Shown: positions 9,673 through 18,582 of the stretch, one piece after another
Numbering within the stretch: position 1 is the first letter of the stretch
Layout: every line of letters starts with the position of its first letter
Assembly: GCF_021397715.1 (NCBI RefSeq)
Contig: NZ_CP090207.1
Coordinates: 4,119,505-4,183,504 of the forward strand
Origin: Pantoea agglomerans
GTDB lineage: Bacteria > Pseudomonadota > Gammaproteobacteria > Enterobacterales > Enterobacteriaceae
Reading direction: 5' to 3'
DNA: 64,000 nt
The notes under the pieces: model-generated
What the model was told of the DNA's origin: nothing
Database searches by the model: none
The model's input: the letters and a program-made list of their open reading frames with translations, nothing else
Program-made: the position numbers and the translations under genes

Positions 9673-9701
9673 AATATAGATAGCGCGCTAGATAATTGCA
9701 A
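9673..9701 (-). promoter_or_regulatory. ohrR promoter with operator palindrome in the spacer
   Basis: On the minus strand TTGCAA (9696-9701), a 17-bp spacer and TATATT (9673-9678) form a strong sigma-70 promoter. The perfect palindrome TAGCGCGCTA occupies 9681-9690 inside the spacer, where a bound repressor would block polymerase. Autoregulation by OhrR is inferred from family behaviour. The divergent HD-domain gene starts 30 bp away and could be affected too. Confidence 0.65.
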
Positions 9702-9730
9702 GCAAAATTTTTTTAATCCGGAGTAAACGC

Positions 9731-10324
9731 ATGCAGAATTCACTGGAAGAACAGGCGCGACGTTACGCTACGCAGGCCCACGCCGACGCCGGTCAGCGCC
9801 GCAAATATACGGATGAGCCCTATATTGTTCATCCGGCGGCAGTGGCGGAATTAGTTCGCAGCGTCAGCGATGATGATGCGCTGCTGGCCGCGGCCTGGCT
9901 GCACGATACGGTGGAAGATACGCCGACCACGCTGGGCGATATCGAAAATCTGTTTGGGGCGCGGGTTGCCAGCCTGGTCGGGATGCTGACCGACAGCGCA
10001 CCGGCGACGGCTAAGAACCGGGCGGCGCGTAAACTGGCGCACTTTCGCCATACCGCCGATGCCAGCCCGGAGGCGCAAACCATCAAGCTGGCGGACATCA
10101 TCGATAACACCCGCGCGATTGTGCGCTTCGATCCCCACTTCGCCCGCATCTATCTGGTGGAAAAACAGGTGCAGATTGCCTTGCTGAAACAGGGCGATGC
10201 ACAGTTATGGCAACAGGCATCGACCATTATCGAAGCGGGTATCGCCCAGCTGGGACAGCCGCCCTACAACGTGCCGGACAGCTGGTTTGAGAAACAGGCG
10301 GCTAAATACCGCGAACTGCGCTAA
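9731..10324 (+). CDS. Small HD-domain phosphohydrolase (Mesh1/SpoT-hydrolase-like)
   Basis: A 197-residue single-domain protein with the HD metal-binding signature: histidine in [15 protein letters not shown], then [11 protein letters not shown], then the distal [13 protein letters not shown] helix with the metal-binding aspartate. This is the arrangement of the hydrolase half of RelA/SpoT proteins and of small alarmone hydrolases (Mesh1 type), which remove the 3'-pyrophosphate of (p)ppGpp. No synthetase or TGS domain is present. The SD GGAG precedes the ATG. Activity on (p)ppGpp is inferred; other nucleotide pyrophosphates are possible. It is divergent from ohrR. Confidence 0.8.
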   Translation: MQNSLEEQARRYATQAHADAGQRRKYTDEPYIVHPAAVAELVRSVSDDDALLAAAWLHDTVEDTPTTLGDIENLFGARVASLVGMLTDSAPATAKNRAARKLAHFRHTADASPEAQTIKLADIIDNTRAIVRFDPHFARIYLVEKQVQIALLKQGDAQLWQQASTIIEAGIAQLGQPPYNVPDSWFEKQAAKYRELR

Positions 10325-10360
10325 AAAAAAACCCGCCATGGCGGGTTCCTTTGGATTTTT
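10325..10360. terminator. Bidirectional terminator between the HD gene and yiaG
   Basis: A perfect AACCCGCC/GGCGGGTT stem centred near 10338 is preceded by a run of As and followed by a T-rich tract, so it can end both the HD gene (plus) and yiaG (minus). Confidence 0.8.
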
Positions 10361-10366
10361 TCTTCA

Positions 10367-10660
10367 TTATTCCAGCAGTTGCCGACCCAGATAGGGGTTG
10401 GCATGCAACAGCTTCATTAACTTCTGTGCCGTAGCGGAAGGACGGGTACGTCGGGCTTCCCAACTTTTTACTGAAGAAACGCTTACGCCCATCACTTTTG
10501 CAAATTCATCAACCTGCATGCCGGTCATTTCGCGCAGACGCTGTGGCTCTGGCACGGCAGGTTGGCGTTGAATAGATAACTCAGCGGGACGGTTGTCACG
10601 TGTCAAAACAATCTGCTCAAGGCTGCTGAGCAATTCAAACATCGGGTCTTTTAATTCCAT
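10367..10660 (-). CDS. yiaG: HTH-type transcriptional regulator YiaG
   Basis: A 97-residue protein that aligns over its full length with E. coli YiaG, starting MELKDPMFELLSSLEQIV. The second half is a Cro/C1-type helix-turn-helix, MQVDEFAKVMGVSVSSVKSW, followed by the family EARRTRPS segment. It resembles the antitoxin halves of HigBA/MqsRA-type modules, but there is no toxin gene beside it. Target genes are unknown to me. Confidence 0.88.
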   Translation of the reverse strand: MELKDPMFELLSSLEQIVLTRDNRPAELSIQRQPAVPEPQRLREMTGMQVDEFAKVMGVSVSSVKSWEARRTRPSATAQKLMKLLHANPYLGRQLLE

Positions 10661-10745
10661 AGAGAACTCCTTAAAAACTCACTATGAAGCACGTGAAAGT
10701 AGAGAGGTACGAGTCTGAAGTCAGACTCTGAAACCGGGCCTGGTC

Positions 10746-10805
10746 AGGCTGTATCCCGCAAGGGTTTGTTTTTGTTATGAGAGAAACCACTACGGGACAC
10801 AGCCT
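10746..10805. other. 60-nt imperfect stem-loop upstream of yiaG
   Basis: AGGCTGTATCCCG (10746-10758) pairs with CGGGACACAGCCT (10793-10805) at 12 of 13 positions, and an inner GGTTT/AAACC stem extends the hairpin. It lies about 90 bp upstream of the yiaG start in a region with no gene. It could be part of a long yiaG leader or a small RNA; nothing in the sequence decides which. Confidence 0.5.
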
Positions 10806-11364
10806 GCTGTGCACTGCTTGTAAACATGTCAGGTCAATGCAACAAATGCCGGGAAGCTAAGTATGGATAGAGACCTGACGATTTGCCGCGCAATTTATAA
10901 TTATTTTTTTATCTTTTCTTAGCCGAAAAAGTTCCAGCGCCACTAAATAGTTGAGGCTATTATCTTTTTGCCTCAGCAAGCGGTAAAAAAATCAAATTAT
11001 GTTTGGTAGTAATGTGGCTGCCGTCATGCTTTATGGCAGCATATTGTCGATTCTGTGAGGAAATACACTTCCTCATGAATGAGTGCAAAATATACGCCAA
11101 TGGCTCACTTCTTAAACATTTATATTCACTCTATTAATCAAATTAAGAATAGTCCTGGGATGGCAGACCCGGTCTGCGCGGCACAGCTCACATCCACAGT
11201 CTGCCGATTCTTCTACTCTGCCCGGACCCGCTTCAGCGCCGGTGGCCGCAACCAGCGTGAAAGCGCCTTTTACGGGTGCGGATGCCGGGCAGCAGGTGAG
11301 CCCGTTGCGCTGCCGTGGTGCGTCTGCTAGCAGGCAGCCAGCTAATCAATCAGAAGGAACAGCA
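10806..11364. other. Gene-poor region between yiaG and the gamma-glutamyltransferase gene
   Basis: The left part is AT-rich and has two small hairpins (GCTGCC/GGCAGC near 11019-11042 and GAGGAA/TTCCTC near 11051-11068). The right part (about 11160-11340) changes abruptly to GC-rich, gene-like base composition with open frames that I do not recognise; it may be a remnant of a lost gene or an untranslated leader. The SD AGAAGGA for the next gene is at its right end. Confidence 0.4.
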
Positions 11365-12963
11365 ATGAGCGATATCGATTTCAATGTGAGTTATGCCTCT
11401 CATCGGGTGCCGATGATGGGTCGTCATGCTGTGGCCACCTCACAGCCGCTGGCCGCCCAGGCGGGTATGCGCATGTTGCAACAGGGCGGTAATGCGGTGG
11501 ATGCCGCGATTGCCACGGCGATGGCGCTGACTGTGGTCGAGCCGACCGGCAATGGCATCGGCAGCGATGCCTTCGCCATCGTCTGGGATGGCCGCGAACT
11601 GCACGGGTTAAACGCATCAGGCCGTTCGCCAGCGGCATGGAACCCACAGCGCTTTGCCGGTCATCACGCCATGCCGGAAACCGGCTGGGAGTCGGTGACG
11701 GTGCCTGGCGCGGTCTCGGCGTGGGTCACGCTGGCGCAACGTTTTGGCACGCTGCCGCTGACAACCTTAGCCCAGCCGGCAATTGACTATGCGCGCCAGG
11801 GTTTCCCGGTTTCGCCATTGATTGGTCATCTCTGGCAGCGCGGCTACGACAAACTTCGGGATCAGCCCGGCTTCAGTGACTGCTTTGCGCCACAGGGCCG
11901 TCCGCCGCGCATTGGTGAGTTGTTCCGCAACCCGGCCCAGGCCCGTACGCTGCAGCAGATTGCCGATACCCAGGGCGAGAGTTTTTATCGCGGTGAACTG
12001 GCGCAAAAGATGGTGGCTTTCGCTCAGGAGCACGGTGCAGCACTGAGCCTCGACGACCTCAACAAACATCGCGCTGACTGGGTGACATTACTGTCGCGCC
12101 CGTTTGCCGGCGGTTCGGTGCAGGAGCTGCCGCCCAACGGGCAGGGCATCGCCACGTTAATCGCCCTTGGCATCCTTGAGGCGTGGGACATTGGCCGCTA
12201 TGCGCCCGATTCACCGCAGTGGCTGCATCTGTCGATTGAGGCGATGAAACTGGCTCTGGTCGATCTTGAGCGTTACGTCACTGATGAAGACCACCTTGAA
12301 TTTCCGGCAGATCGCCTGTTAAGCGCCGACTATATCCGTCAGCGGGCAGCACTGATCGATCCGGCACAGGCCGGTGACTTCCGGTTTGGCTCACCGCAGC
12401 AGAGCGGCACTGTCTATCTCTCCACCGCCGATGCCAGCGGCATGATGGTGTCGTTTATCCAGTCTAACTATATGGGGTTTGGATCGGGCGTGGTGGTGCC
12501 GGATACCGGCATCAGCCTGCAAAATCGCGGCGCCGGCTTTTCCCTCGATCCGCACCATCCCAACGTGGTAGCGGGCGGTAAGCGGCCGTTCCACACCATT
12601 ATTCCCGCCTTCGCGCTGGATGGTCAGGGTCAGCCGCTGATGTCGTTTGGCGTGATGGGCGGCCCGATGCAGGCGCAGGGGCATCTGCAACTGGCGCTGC
12701 GGATTATGCTGCATCGACAGAATCCGCAGGCGGCGATCGATGCGCCACGCTGGCGCGTGGTGCAGGGCCGTGAAGTGGTGTTTGAATCGACACTCGATCG
12801 CAATACCCTCAGCACCCTGCGCCGCATGGGACACCATGTGGTACTGGAAGATCCGCTGAGTAACTATAATTTTGGCGGCGCCCAGGCGATACTCCGCGAT
12901 CCGCAGGGCTTCTATATTGCGGCGACCGAAAGCCGTAAAGATGGACAGGCGCTGGTCTTCTGA
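11365..12963 (+). CDS. Gamma-glutamyltransferase family protein (YwrD-like, no signal peptide)
   Basis: A 532-residue N-terminal nucleophile hydrolase of the gamma-glutamyltranspeptidase family. Typical motifs are GGNAVDAAIATAMALTVVEP near the N-terminus, the autoprocessing/catalytic threonine at about residue 349 in QQSGTVYLSTAD, and the late small-subunit motif GGKRPFHTIIPAF with GGPMQAQGHLQ. I start at the ATG at 11365 because AGAAGGA precedes it and the residues before it look unlike the family. Periplasmic GGTs carry a signal peptide and this one does not, so it probably acts in the cytoplasm on gamma-glutamyl compounds. The substrate is unknown. Confidence 0.85.
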   Translation: MSDIDFNVSYASHRVPMMGRHAVATSQPLAAQAGMRMLQQGGNAVDAAIATAMALTVVEPTGNGIGSDAFAIVWDGRELHGLNASGRSPAAWNPQRFAGHHAMPETGWESVTVPGAVSAWVTLAQRFGTLPLTTLAQPAIDYARQGFPVSPLIGHLWQRGYDKLRDQPGFSDCFAPQGRPPRIGELFRNPAQARTLQQIADTQGESFYRGELAQKMVAFAQEHGAALSLDDLNKHRADWVTLLSRPFAGGSVQELPPNGQGIATLIALGILEAWDIGRYAPDSPQWLHLSIEAMKLALVDLERYVTDEDHLEFPADRLLSADYIRQRAALIDPAQAGDFRFGSPQQSGTVYLSTADASGMMVSFIQSNYMGFGSGVVVPDTGISLQNRGAGFSLDPHHPNVVAGGKRPFHTIIPAFALDGQGQPLMSFGVMGGPMQAQGHLQLALRIMLHRQNPQAAIDAPRWRVVQGREVVFESTLDRNTLSTLRRMGHHVVLEDPLSNYNFGGAQAILRDPQGFYIAATESRKDGQALVF

Positions 12964-13144
12964 CGCCGCGCCAGGCCGCAGCGGTGCGCCGATTCAGCCG
13001 TTATCGGGTTGACGCGCACTGTGGCCGGACAGTGCAGCCGCATCTCACTGATGGTTTCACATTGTGCCGTGACGCGGGTTTGTTCTATTCTTTAGGCCAT
13101 TCTTACCTGGACATCAGCCAGTTTCACCGACAGGAGTTGAACGT

Positions 13145-13861
13145 ATGGCTTTAGGACTCACACGCCTCTGGGCGCGCGGCGCTATTGTAGTCGCTGGCGC
13201 GCTGATCGTGCTGCAACTCACCGCTTGCGGTGATAAAGAGGGCGAGCAGCGCAAAGCATTTACCGATTTTCTACAGAATACCGTGATGCGCAGTGGCGAG
13301 CACCTGCCGAGCCTGAGCGAAAATCAGAAGCAGAGCTTTGGTAAATTCGCCAGTGATTACGCCATCCTGTATGGCTTCTCACAGCAGGCAAATAAGGCAG
13401 TCGATCAGGGGATGCGTCCGGTAGTCGATGAGCTTTCAGCCATTCGCGTGCCGCAGGATTACCTCAGCCGTCGCGATTCGCTGCGTCAGGCGAACAGTGC
13501 GCTGGTGATTGTCACCCAGCAGATCGAAAGCGCCAAAATGCAGGCAGACAGCAGTAAAGCCGCGCTGAAGCAGGAAGACGAACTGAAAAAAGTCTACGAT
13601 ACCGCCTATAACAAGGTGGTCACCGTGCCGGCGAACCAGCTGATCCCGCTGCTGCCACAGCTGCAGGCGCTGAGCCAGGCGGCGGTGCAGACCGGTGATT
13701 TCCTGCAAACTCAGGGCACCCGCGTCAGCTTTAATGAGGGCGGCGTGCAGTTCCCGACCCAGGAGCAGGCGTCACAGTACAATGCGCTGATGAGTACCTT
13801 ATCAGCCAATGCCCAGGCGCTGACCCAGGCGCAAGCGGCCGTTCAGGGTGGTTTACAGTAA
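13145..13861 (+). CDS. yiaF: DUF3053 lipoprotein YiaF
   Basis: A 238-residue protein aligning with E. coli YiaF, including KEGEQRKAFTDFLQNTVMRS and SDYAILYGFSQQ. The N-terminus is a lipoprotein signal: a charged start, a hydrophobic stretch and lipobox LTAC with Cys28, so the mature protein is lipid-anchored, probably periplasm-facing. The body is mostly helical and rich in Gln and Ala. SD AGGAG precedes the ATG. Its function is unknown. Confidence 0.92.
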   Translation: MALGLTRLWARGAIVVAGALIVLQLTACGDKEGEQRKAFTDFLQNTVMRSGEHLPSLSENQKQSFGKFASDYAILYGFSQQANKAVDQGMRPVVDELSAIRVPQDYLSRRDSLRQANSALVIVTQQIESAKMQADSSKAALKQEDELKKVYDTAYNKVVTVPANQLIPLLPQLQALSQAAVQTGDFLQTQGTRVSFNEGGVQFPTQEQASQYNALMSTLSANAQALTQAQAAVQGGLQ

Positions 13862-13872
13862 GCACATCAAGC

Positions 13873-13898
13873 GGCAGGCGTTGATCGCCTGCCCTTTT
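13873..13898 (+). terminator. Intrinsic terminator after yiaF
   Basis: Perfect stem GGCAGGCG (13873-13880) with CGCCTGCC (13886-13893), a 5-nt loop, followed by CTTTTCC. It lies 12 bases past the yiaF stop. Confidence 0.75.
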
Positions 13899-13950
13899 CC
13901 CTTCCGGTTTGCCGCCTTTCTTTCCCTGCTTTTCTGTGGCCTGACGAAAC

Positions 13951-14160
13951 TGTGATCGGGCGCATTTTTGACCAAAAATAGTTTGTGATCTAAGTCACAT
14001 AGTTATAACAAACTGCTGCCCGCCATTTGTGACCAGAGTCACAAACAGACCGGTTTTGCGGTTAAAATCTGCCCACCTACAGATTATTCTGAGTTAATTT
14101 TGTGACATCGATCACTAAAAACACCCCCGCACCCACCTGGATTACGTGATCTAAATCACA
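13951..14160 (+). promoter_or_regulatory. mtl operon control region with a series of CRP sites
   Basis: Four clear CRP boxes are visible: TGTGATCTAAGTCACA (13984-13999), TGTGACCAGAGTCACA (14028-14043), TGTGACATCGATCACT (14101-14116) and CGTGATCTAAATCACA (14145-14160). A weaker half-site lies at TGTGATCGGGCGCATT (13951-13966). The E. coli mtl operon is known for an unusual set of five CRP sites, and the same layout is kept here. The last box lies about 40-45 bp before a CATATT-like -10 near 14185. Strong cAMP-CRP control of mannitol use is therefore expected. Confidence 0.85.
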
Positions 14161-14302
14161 CTTCTTCTGACCGCTACGCAGCGTCATATTCGCGTGATAG
14201 AGTCCGGCTGCATACAGTAATACCACCGGCTGACTGTCGGGGTGGCTAAACAAAAACAAGCGCGCTCTCCTATTGCAGCGCGTCTCAATAAGGGGTGGGT
14301 TT

Positions 14303-16237
14303 ATGTCCTCATCAGTGAAGGTCAAAGTACAAAGCTTTGGTCGCTTTCTGAGTAATATGGTGATGCCGAATATCGGGGCGTTTATCGCCTGGGGTATCAT
14401 CACTGCACTGTTTATTCCAACTGGCTGGATCCCTAACGAAACGTTAGCCAAACTGGTTGGCCCGATGATCACCTATCTGCTGCCGCTGTTGATCGGTTTT
14501 ACCGGTGGACGTCTGGTGGGCGGCGACCGCGGTGGCGTGGTCGGTGCTATCACTACCATGGGTGTGATTGTCGGTGCTGACATGCCGATGTTCCTTGGCT
14601 CGATGATTGCCGGTCCGCTGGGCGGCTGGGCGATCAAGTCGTTTGACCGGGCCGTTGACGGCAAAATCAAAAGCGGCTTCGAGATGCTGGTCAACAACTT
14701 CTCTGCCGGCATTATCGGTATGCTGCTGGCGCTGCTGGCGTTCCTGGCTATCGGTCCGCTGGTTGAAGGTCTGTCACACATCCTCGCGGCGGGCGTCAAC
14801 CTGATGGTGCAGAATAACCTGCTGCCATTAACCTCGATCTTCGTTGAACCGGCGAAAATCCTGTTCCTGAACAACGCCATTAACCACGGCATCTTCTCGC
14901 CGCTCGGCATTCAGCAGGCCAGCGAAGCGGGCAAGTCCATTTTCTTCCTGATTGAAGCGAACCCAGGTCCGGGCATGGGCGTGCTGATGGCCTATATGTT
15001 CTTTGGTCGCGGCAGCGCGAAACAGTCGGCCGGTGGTGCAGCCATTATTCACTTCCTCGGCGGCATCCATGAGATCTACTTCCCGTATGTGCTGATGGCA
15101 CCTCGTCTGCTGCTGGCAGTGATCCTCGGCGGTATGACCGGCGTCTTCACCCTGACGCTGCTCAACGGCGGTCTGGTCTCCCCTGCTTCACCGGGCTCCA
15201 TCCTGGCGGTGCTGGCGATGACGCCAAAAGGCGCTTACTTCGCCAACATTGCGGCCATTGTGGCAGCCTTCGCCGTCTCCTTCGTGGTCTCTGCCATCCT
15301 GCTGAAAACCAGCAAGGTGAAAGAGGATGACGATATCGAAGCCGCGACGCAGCGCATGCAGGATATGAAAGCCCAGTCTAAAGGTCAGTCTGCAGCAGGC
15401 GCCGCGGTTGCCAGCGATGCCATGAGCGTTGAGCTGAACCATGTGCGTAAAATCATTGTCGCCTGTGATGCCGGTATGGGTTCCAGCGCTATGGGTGCTG
15501 GCGTACTGCGTAAAAAGGTGCAGGATGCCGGTTTAAGCAACGTATCGGTGACCAACACGGCGATTAACGCCCTGCCGGGTGATGTTGATCTGGTGATTAC
15601 TCACCGCGATCTGACCGAGCGCGCGATTCGTCAGGCACCTCATGCGCAGCATATCTCGCTGAATAACTTCCTCGACAGCGCGCTCTACAGCACCCTGACC
15701 GAGCGTCTGGTGGCGGCGAACCGCAGCGAAGTACACCGTGAAACGGTGAAAACGGCGCTGTCTGACAGCTACGACGAAGGTAATGCGCACCTGTTTAAAC
15801 TCGGTGCTGACAACGTCTTCCTCGGCCTGAGTGCCAGCAACAAAGAGCAGGCGATCCGTTTCGCCGGTGAACAGCTGGTAAAAGGCGGCTATGTTGAGCC
15901 GGAGTATATTGAAGCGATGCTGGCGCGTGAAAAACTGACGCCGACCTACCTTGGAGAGTCAATTGCGGTGCCGCACGGTACGGTCGAAGCGAAAGACCGC
16001 GTGCTGAAAACCGGCGTGGTGTTCTGCCAGTATCCGGCAGGCGTGCAGTTCGGTGATGATGCCGAAGATGTGGCACGACTGGTTATCGGTATTGCCGCCC
16101 GCAATAACGAGCATATCCAGGTGATTACCAGCCTGACCAACGCGCTGGACGATGACCGCGTGATTGAAACGCTGGCTAACACCACCAGCGTACAGGAAGT
16201 GCTGGATCTGCTGTCAGGCAAACCGCTCACCGCGTAA
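14303..16237 (+). CDS. mtlA: PTS mannitol transporter EIICBA MtlA
   Basis: Fused phosphotransferase permease of 644 residues that takes up mannitol and phosphorylates it to mannitol-1-phosphate. The order is IIC membrane domain (residues 1 to about 340), a linker, IIB with the phospho-cysteine Cys388 in IIVACDAGMGSSAMG, then IIA with the phospho-histidine His558 in IAVPHGTVEAKDRV. Both sites are shifted by four from E. coli Cys384/His554. The start ATG at 14303 follows a GGGGTGGG Shine-Dalgarno-like stretch and fits the family N-terminus (MSSSVKVKVQSFGRFLSN). It is the first gene of mtlADR. Confidence 0.97.
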   Translation: MSSSVKVKVQSFGRFLSNMVMPNIGAFIAWGIITALFIPTGWIPNETLAKLVGPMITYLLPLLIGFTGGRLVGGDRGGVVGAITTMGVIVGADMPMFLGSMIAGPLGGWAIKSFDRAVDGKIKSGFEMLVNNFSAGIIGMLLALLAFLAIGPLVEGLSHILAAGVNLMVQNNLLPLTSIFVEPAKILFLNNAINHGIFSPLGIQQASEAGKSIFFLIEANPGPGMGVLMAYMFFGRGSAKQSAGGAAIIHFLGGIHEIYFPYVLMAPRLLLAVILGGMTGVFTLTLLNGGLVSPASPGSILAVLAMTPKGAYFANIAAIVAAFAVSFVVSAILLKTSKVKEDDDIEAATQRMQDMKAQSKGQSAAGAAVASDAMSVELNHVRKIIVACDAGMGSSAMGAGVLRKKVQDAGLSNVSVTNTAINALPGDVDLVITHRDLTERAIRQAPHAQHISLNNFLDSALYSTLTERLVAANRSEVHRETVKTALSDSYDEGNAHLFKLGADNVFLGLSASNKEQAIRFAGEQLVKGGYVEPEYIEAMLAREKLTPTYLGESIAVPHGTVEAKDRVLKTGVVFCQYPAGVQFGDDAEDVARLVIGIAARNNEHIQVITSLTNALDDDRVIETLANTTSVQEVLDLLSGKPLTA

Positions 16238-16282
16238 GCTAATGGTATTTTCCCTGGGGCGGTCAGGCCCGTCCCGATTCCT

Positions 16283-16302
16283 GGGGCGGGCGTGCCCGCC
16301 CC
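16283..16302. repeat. GC-rich perfect palindrome between mtlA and mtlD
   Basis: GGGGCGGGC and GCCCGCCCC form a 20-bp perfect palindrome with no T-run after it. In this position it resembles REP-type or processing hairpins that stabilise the upstream membrane-gene message. Function is inferred. Confidence 0.55.
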
Positions 16303-16329
16303 ATCGTCATTTGATATGGGTCAAAAATT

Positions 16330-17478
16330 ATGAAAGCGTTACATTTCGGAGCAGGAAACATTGGTCGGGGCTTCATCGGTAAATTACTGGCGGATGCAGG
16401 TATCGAACTGGTTTTTGCTGATGTGAATCAGGCAGTGCTGGATGCACTCAACGCGCGTCATGAGTATCCCGTTCATGTGGTTGGCGAGCAGGCCAAAGTG
16501 GAAATGGTCAAAGGCGTCAGCGCGGTCAACAGCACCAGCGACGACATCATTACCCTGATCGCTGAGGTGGATATGGTCACCACGGCGGTCGGCCCGCAGA
16601 TTCTGGAGCGTATTGCAGGCAGTGTGGCTAAAGGTCTGGCAACACGCAGCGACAACGGCAACACCCGTCCGTTAAACATCATCGCCTGTGAAAACATGGT
16701 GCGCGGCACCAGCCAGCTGAAACAGCATGTGCTGAAGGCACTGCCGCAGCAGTATCACGCCTGGCTGGAACAGCATGTCGGTTTTGTGGATTCGGCGGTC
16801 GATCGCATCGTGCCTCCCTCTGAGGCGGGCAGCAGCGATCCGCTGGAAGTGACGGTAGAAACCTTCAGCGAATGGATTGTTGATAAAACCCAGTTCAAAG
16901 GCGATCTGCCGGCCATTCCGGGCATGGAGCTGACGGATAACCTGATGGCGTTCGTCGAACGTAAACTCTTTACCCTGAATACCGGTCATGCCATCACCGC
17001 CTACCTCGGCCAGCTGGCGGGTCATCAGACCATCCGTGATGCGATCCTGGATGAAAAAATCCGGGCAACGGTTAAAGGCGCGATGGAAGAGAGCGGCGCG
17101 GTGCTGATTAAGCGTTACGGTTTTGACGCGGATAAACATGCGGCCTATATCCAGAAAATCCTGGGTCGCTTTGAGAACCCTTACCTGAAAGATGACGTTG
17201 AGCGCGTTGGTCGCCAGCCGTTGCGTAAGCTGAGCGCAGGCGACCGCCTGATTAAACCGACGCTGGGCACGCTGGAGTACGGTTTACCGCACGCCTGTCT
17301 GGTGCAGGGCATTGCCGCCGCGATGCACTATCGCAGCGATCAGGACCCGCAGGCTCAGGAGCTGGCTGCCCTGCTGGCAGAAAAAGGTCCACAGGCCACG
17401 CTGGCGGAAATTTCCGGGCTGGATGCCAACAGCGAAGTTGTGACGGCTGTGGTGAGCGCCTGGCACGCTATGGCATAA
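16330..17478 (+). CDS. mtlD: Mannitol-1-phosphate 5-dehydrogenase MtlD
   Basis: Cytoplasmic NAD-dependent enzyme of 382 residues, the family length, converting mannitol-1-phosphate to fructose-6-phosphate. The N-terminal Rossmann motif is [18 protein letters not shown]. The polyol-dehydrogenase lysine motif region is seen around [20 protein letters not shown]. It follows mtlA by 92 bases and precedes mtlR by 7. Confidence 0.98.
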   Translation: MKALHFGAGNIGRGFIGKLLADAGIELVFADVNQAVLDALNARHEYPVHVVGEQAKVEMVKGVSAVNSTSDDIITLIAEVDMVTTAVGPQILERIAGSVAKGLATRSDNGNTRPLNIIACENMVRGTSQLKQHVLKALPQQYHAWLEQHVGFVDSAVDRIVPPSEAGSSDPLEVTVETFSEWIVDKTQFKGDLPAIPGMELTDNLMAFVERKLFTLNTGHAITAYLGQLAGHQTIRDAILDEKIRATVKGAMEESGAVLIKRYGFDADKHAAYIQKILGRFENPYLKDDVERVGRQPLRKLSAGDRLIKPTLGTLEYGLPHACLVQGIAAAMHYRSDQDPQAQELAALLAEKGPQATLAEISGLDANSEVVTAVVSAWHAMA

Positions 17479-17485
17479 TGCGCGC

Positions 17486-18088
17486 GTGTTAGTGACGCAA
17501 GCCGGGTGCAGTTCGCCTGCGCCCAACGGCGGTATCAACCCTATGCAGGCAATAATGGAAGAGAAGCAAGCTTTTGAAAACCGGGTGCTTGAGCGCCTGA
17601 ACGCCGGTCGCTCGGTGAGAAGCTTTCTGATCGCCGCTGTTGAGCTATTGGCTGAAGCGGTCAATTTGCTGGTATTGCAGGTATTCCGCAAAGATGATTA
17701 TGCCGTCAAATACGCGGTGGAACCGCTGTTACTGGGCAATGGTCCGCTGGGTGAACTGTCGGTGCGGCTCAAGCTGATTTACGGACTCGGCGTCATCAGC
17801 CGGCACGAATATGAAGATGGTGAACTGCTGCTGGCGCTGCGTGAGGAGCTGGATCACGACAGTGGCGATTATCGTTTTACCGACGATGAGATTCTCGGTC
17901 CGTTCGGTGAGCTGCACTGCGTGACGGCCTGGCCGCCTGCGCCGGTATTTAACACCGACGACGCGGAGCTGCGCAGCATGCAGCAGCAGCGCTACCTGCA
18001 GATGGTACGATCTACCATGGTGCTGTCGCTCACCGAACTGATTTCCCGCATCAGCCTGAAGCAGGCGTTCAAAAAGTCCGCCAGTTAA
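17486..18088 (+). CDS. mtlR: Mannitol operon repressor MtlR
   Basis: A 200-residue helical regulator of the MtlR/YggD family that represses the mtl operon when mannitol is absent. The conserved core RVLERLNAGRSVRSFLI, VFRKDDYAVKYAVEPLL and GPFGELHC is present. The upstream start at 17486 gives an N-terminal extension of about the length known from E. coli MtlR, so I keep it although MQAIMEE at 17543 is an alternative. The family has no recognisable classical helix-turn-helix and may act through a partner. Confidence 0.93.
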   Translation: MLVTQAGCSSPAPNGGINPMQAIMEEKQAFENRVLERLNAGRSVRSFLIAAVELLAEAVNLLVLQVFRKDDYAVKYAVEPLLLGNGPLGELSVRLKLIYGLGVISRHEYEDGELLLALREELDHDSGDYRFTDDEILGPFGELHCVTAWPPAPVFNTDDAELRSMQQQRYLQMVRSTMVLSLTELISRISLKQAFKKSAS

Positions 18089-18092
18089 ATCC

Positions 18093-18119
18093 TGTCAGGT
18101 GCCGGGCCGGTGCCTGACA
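18093..18119 (+). terminator. Hairpin after mtlR
   Basis: TGTCAGG..CCGG pairs with CCGG..CCTGACA across 27 bases with two mismatched central positions. It lies immediately after the mtlR stop but lacks a T-run, so it may be a factor-dependent end or an mRNA stabiliser. Confidence 0.4.
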
Positions 18120-18193
18120 TCGCCATAACCTAACCGGGAACATACGCCAGATTTGGTGTATCCTTTGCCTGTTTTCCTCAACGAGTTGTTGTC

Positions 18194-18556
18194 ATGAAAG
18201 AGCAAGAAAAAAACGAAATCAAACTTCTCAGCGATAAGCTGGACGCCCTGAACCGCAAAGAGCCGCAGTTACTGGAATCGGGTGATGTCGAGAAACTGGG
18301 CGCGCTGCTGAAAGAGAAAGAGACGCTGGTCATTGAGATTGAGCGTCTGCGCGGTCAGCGGGTTGAAAAACTCAGTGCCGAGGCGCAGAAGCTGCAAAAA
18401 ATGGGCTTCAGCCGCGAAATTACCAAAAAAGAGCAGGCAAATCTGGGCGCGCTGAAGAAAAGCGTGCGCGGCCTGGTGGTGGTGCATCCAATGACCGCGC
18501 TGGGACGTGAGATGGGGCTGACCGCGATGACCGGCTTCGCCAGAACCGCCTTCTGA
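18194..18556 (+). CDS. yibL: DUF2810 protein YibL, ribosome-associated
   Basis: A 120-residue protein matching E. coli YibL over its length, with the hallmark C-terminal block [20 protein letters not shown]. The N-terminal half is a charged Glu/Lys-rich coiled-coil (about residues 1-65). E. coli YibL has been reported in ribosomal fractions; its exact role is not known. It follows the mtl operon as in E. coli. Confidence 0.92.
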   Translation: MKEQEKNEIKLLSDKLDALNRKEPQLLESGDVEKLGALLKEKETLVIEIERLRGQRVEKLSAEAQKLQKMGFSREITKKEQANLGALKKSVRGLVVVHPMTALGREMGLTAMTGFARTAF

Positions 18557-18562
18557 TCGGCC

Positions 18563-18582
18563 GATCAGGCAGCGGCCTGATC
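18563..18582. terminator. Hairpin between convergent yibL and VirK-like gene
   Basis: Perfect 8-bp arms GATCAGGC (18563-18570) and GCCTGATC (18575-18582) lie at the point where the two genes converge, overlapping the last codons of the minus-strand gene. No clear T-run is seen on either side. Confidence 0.4.
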
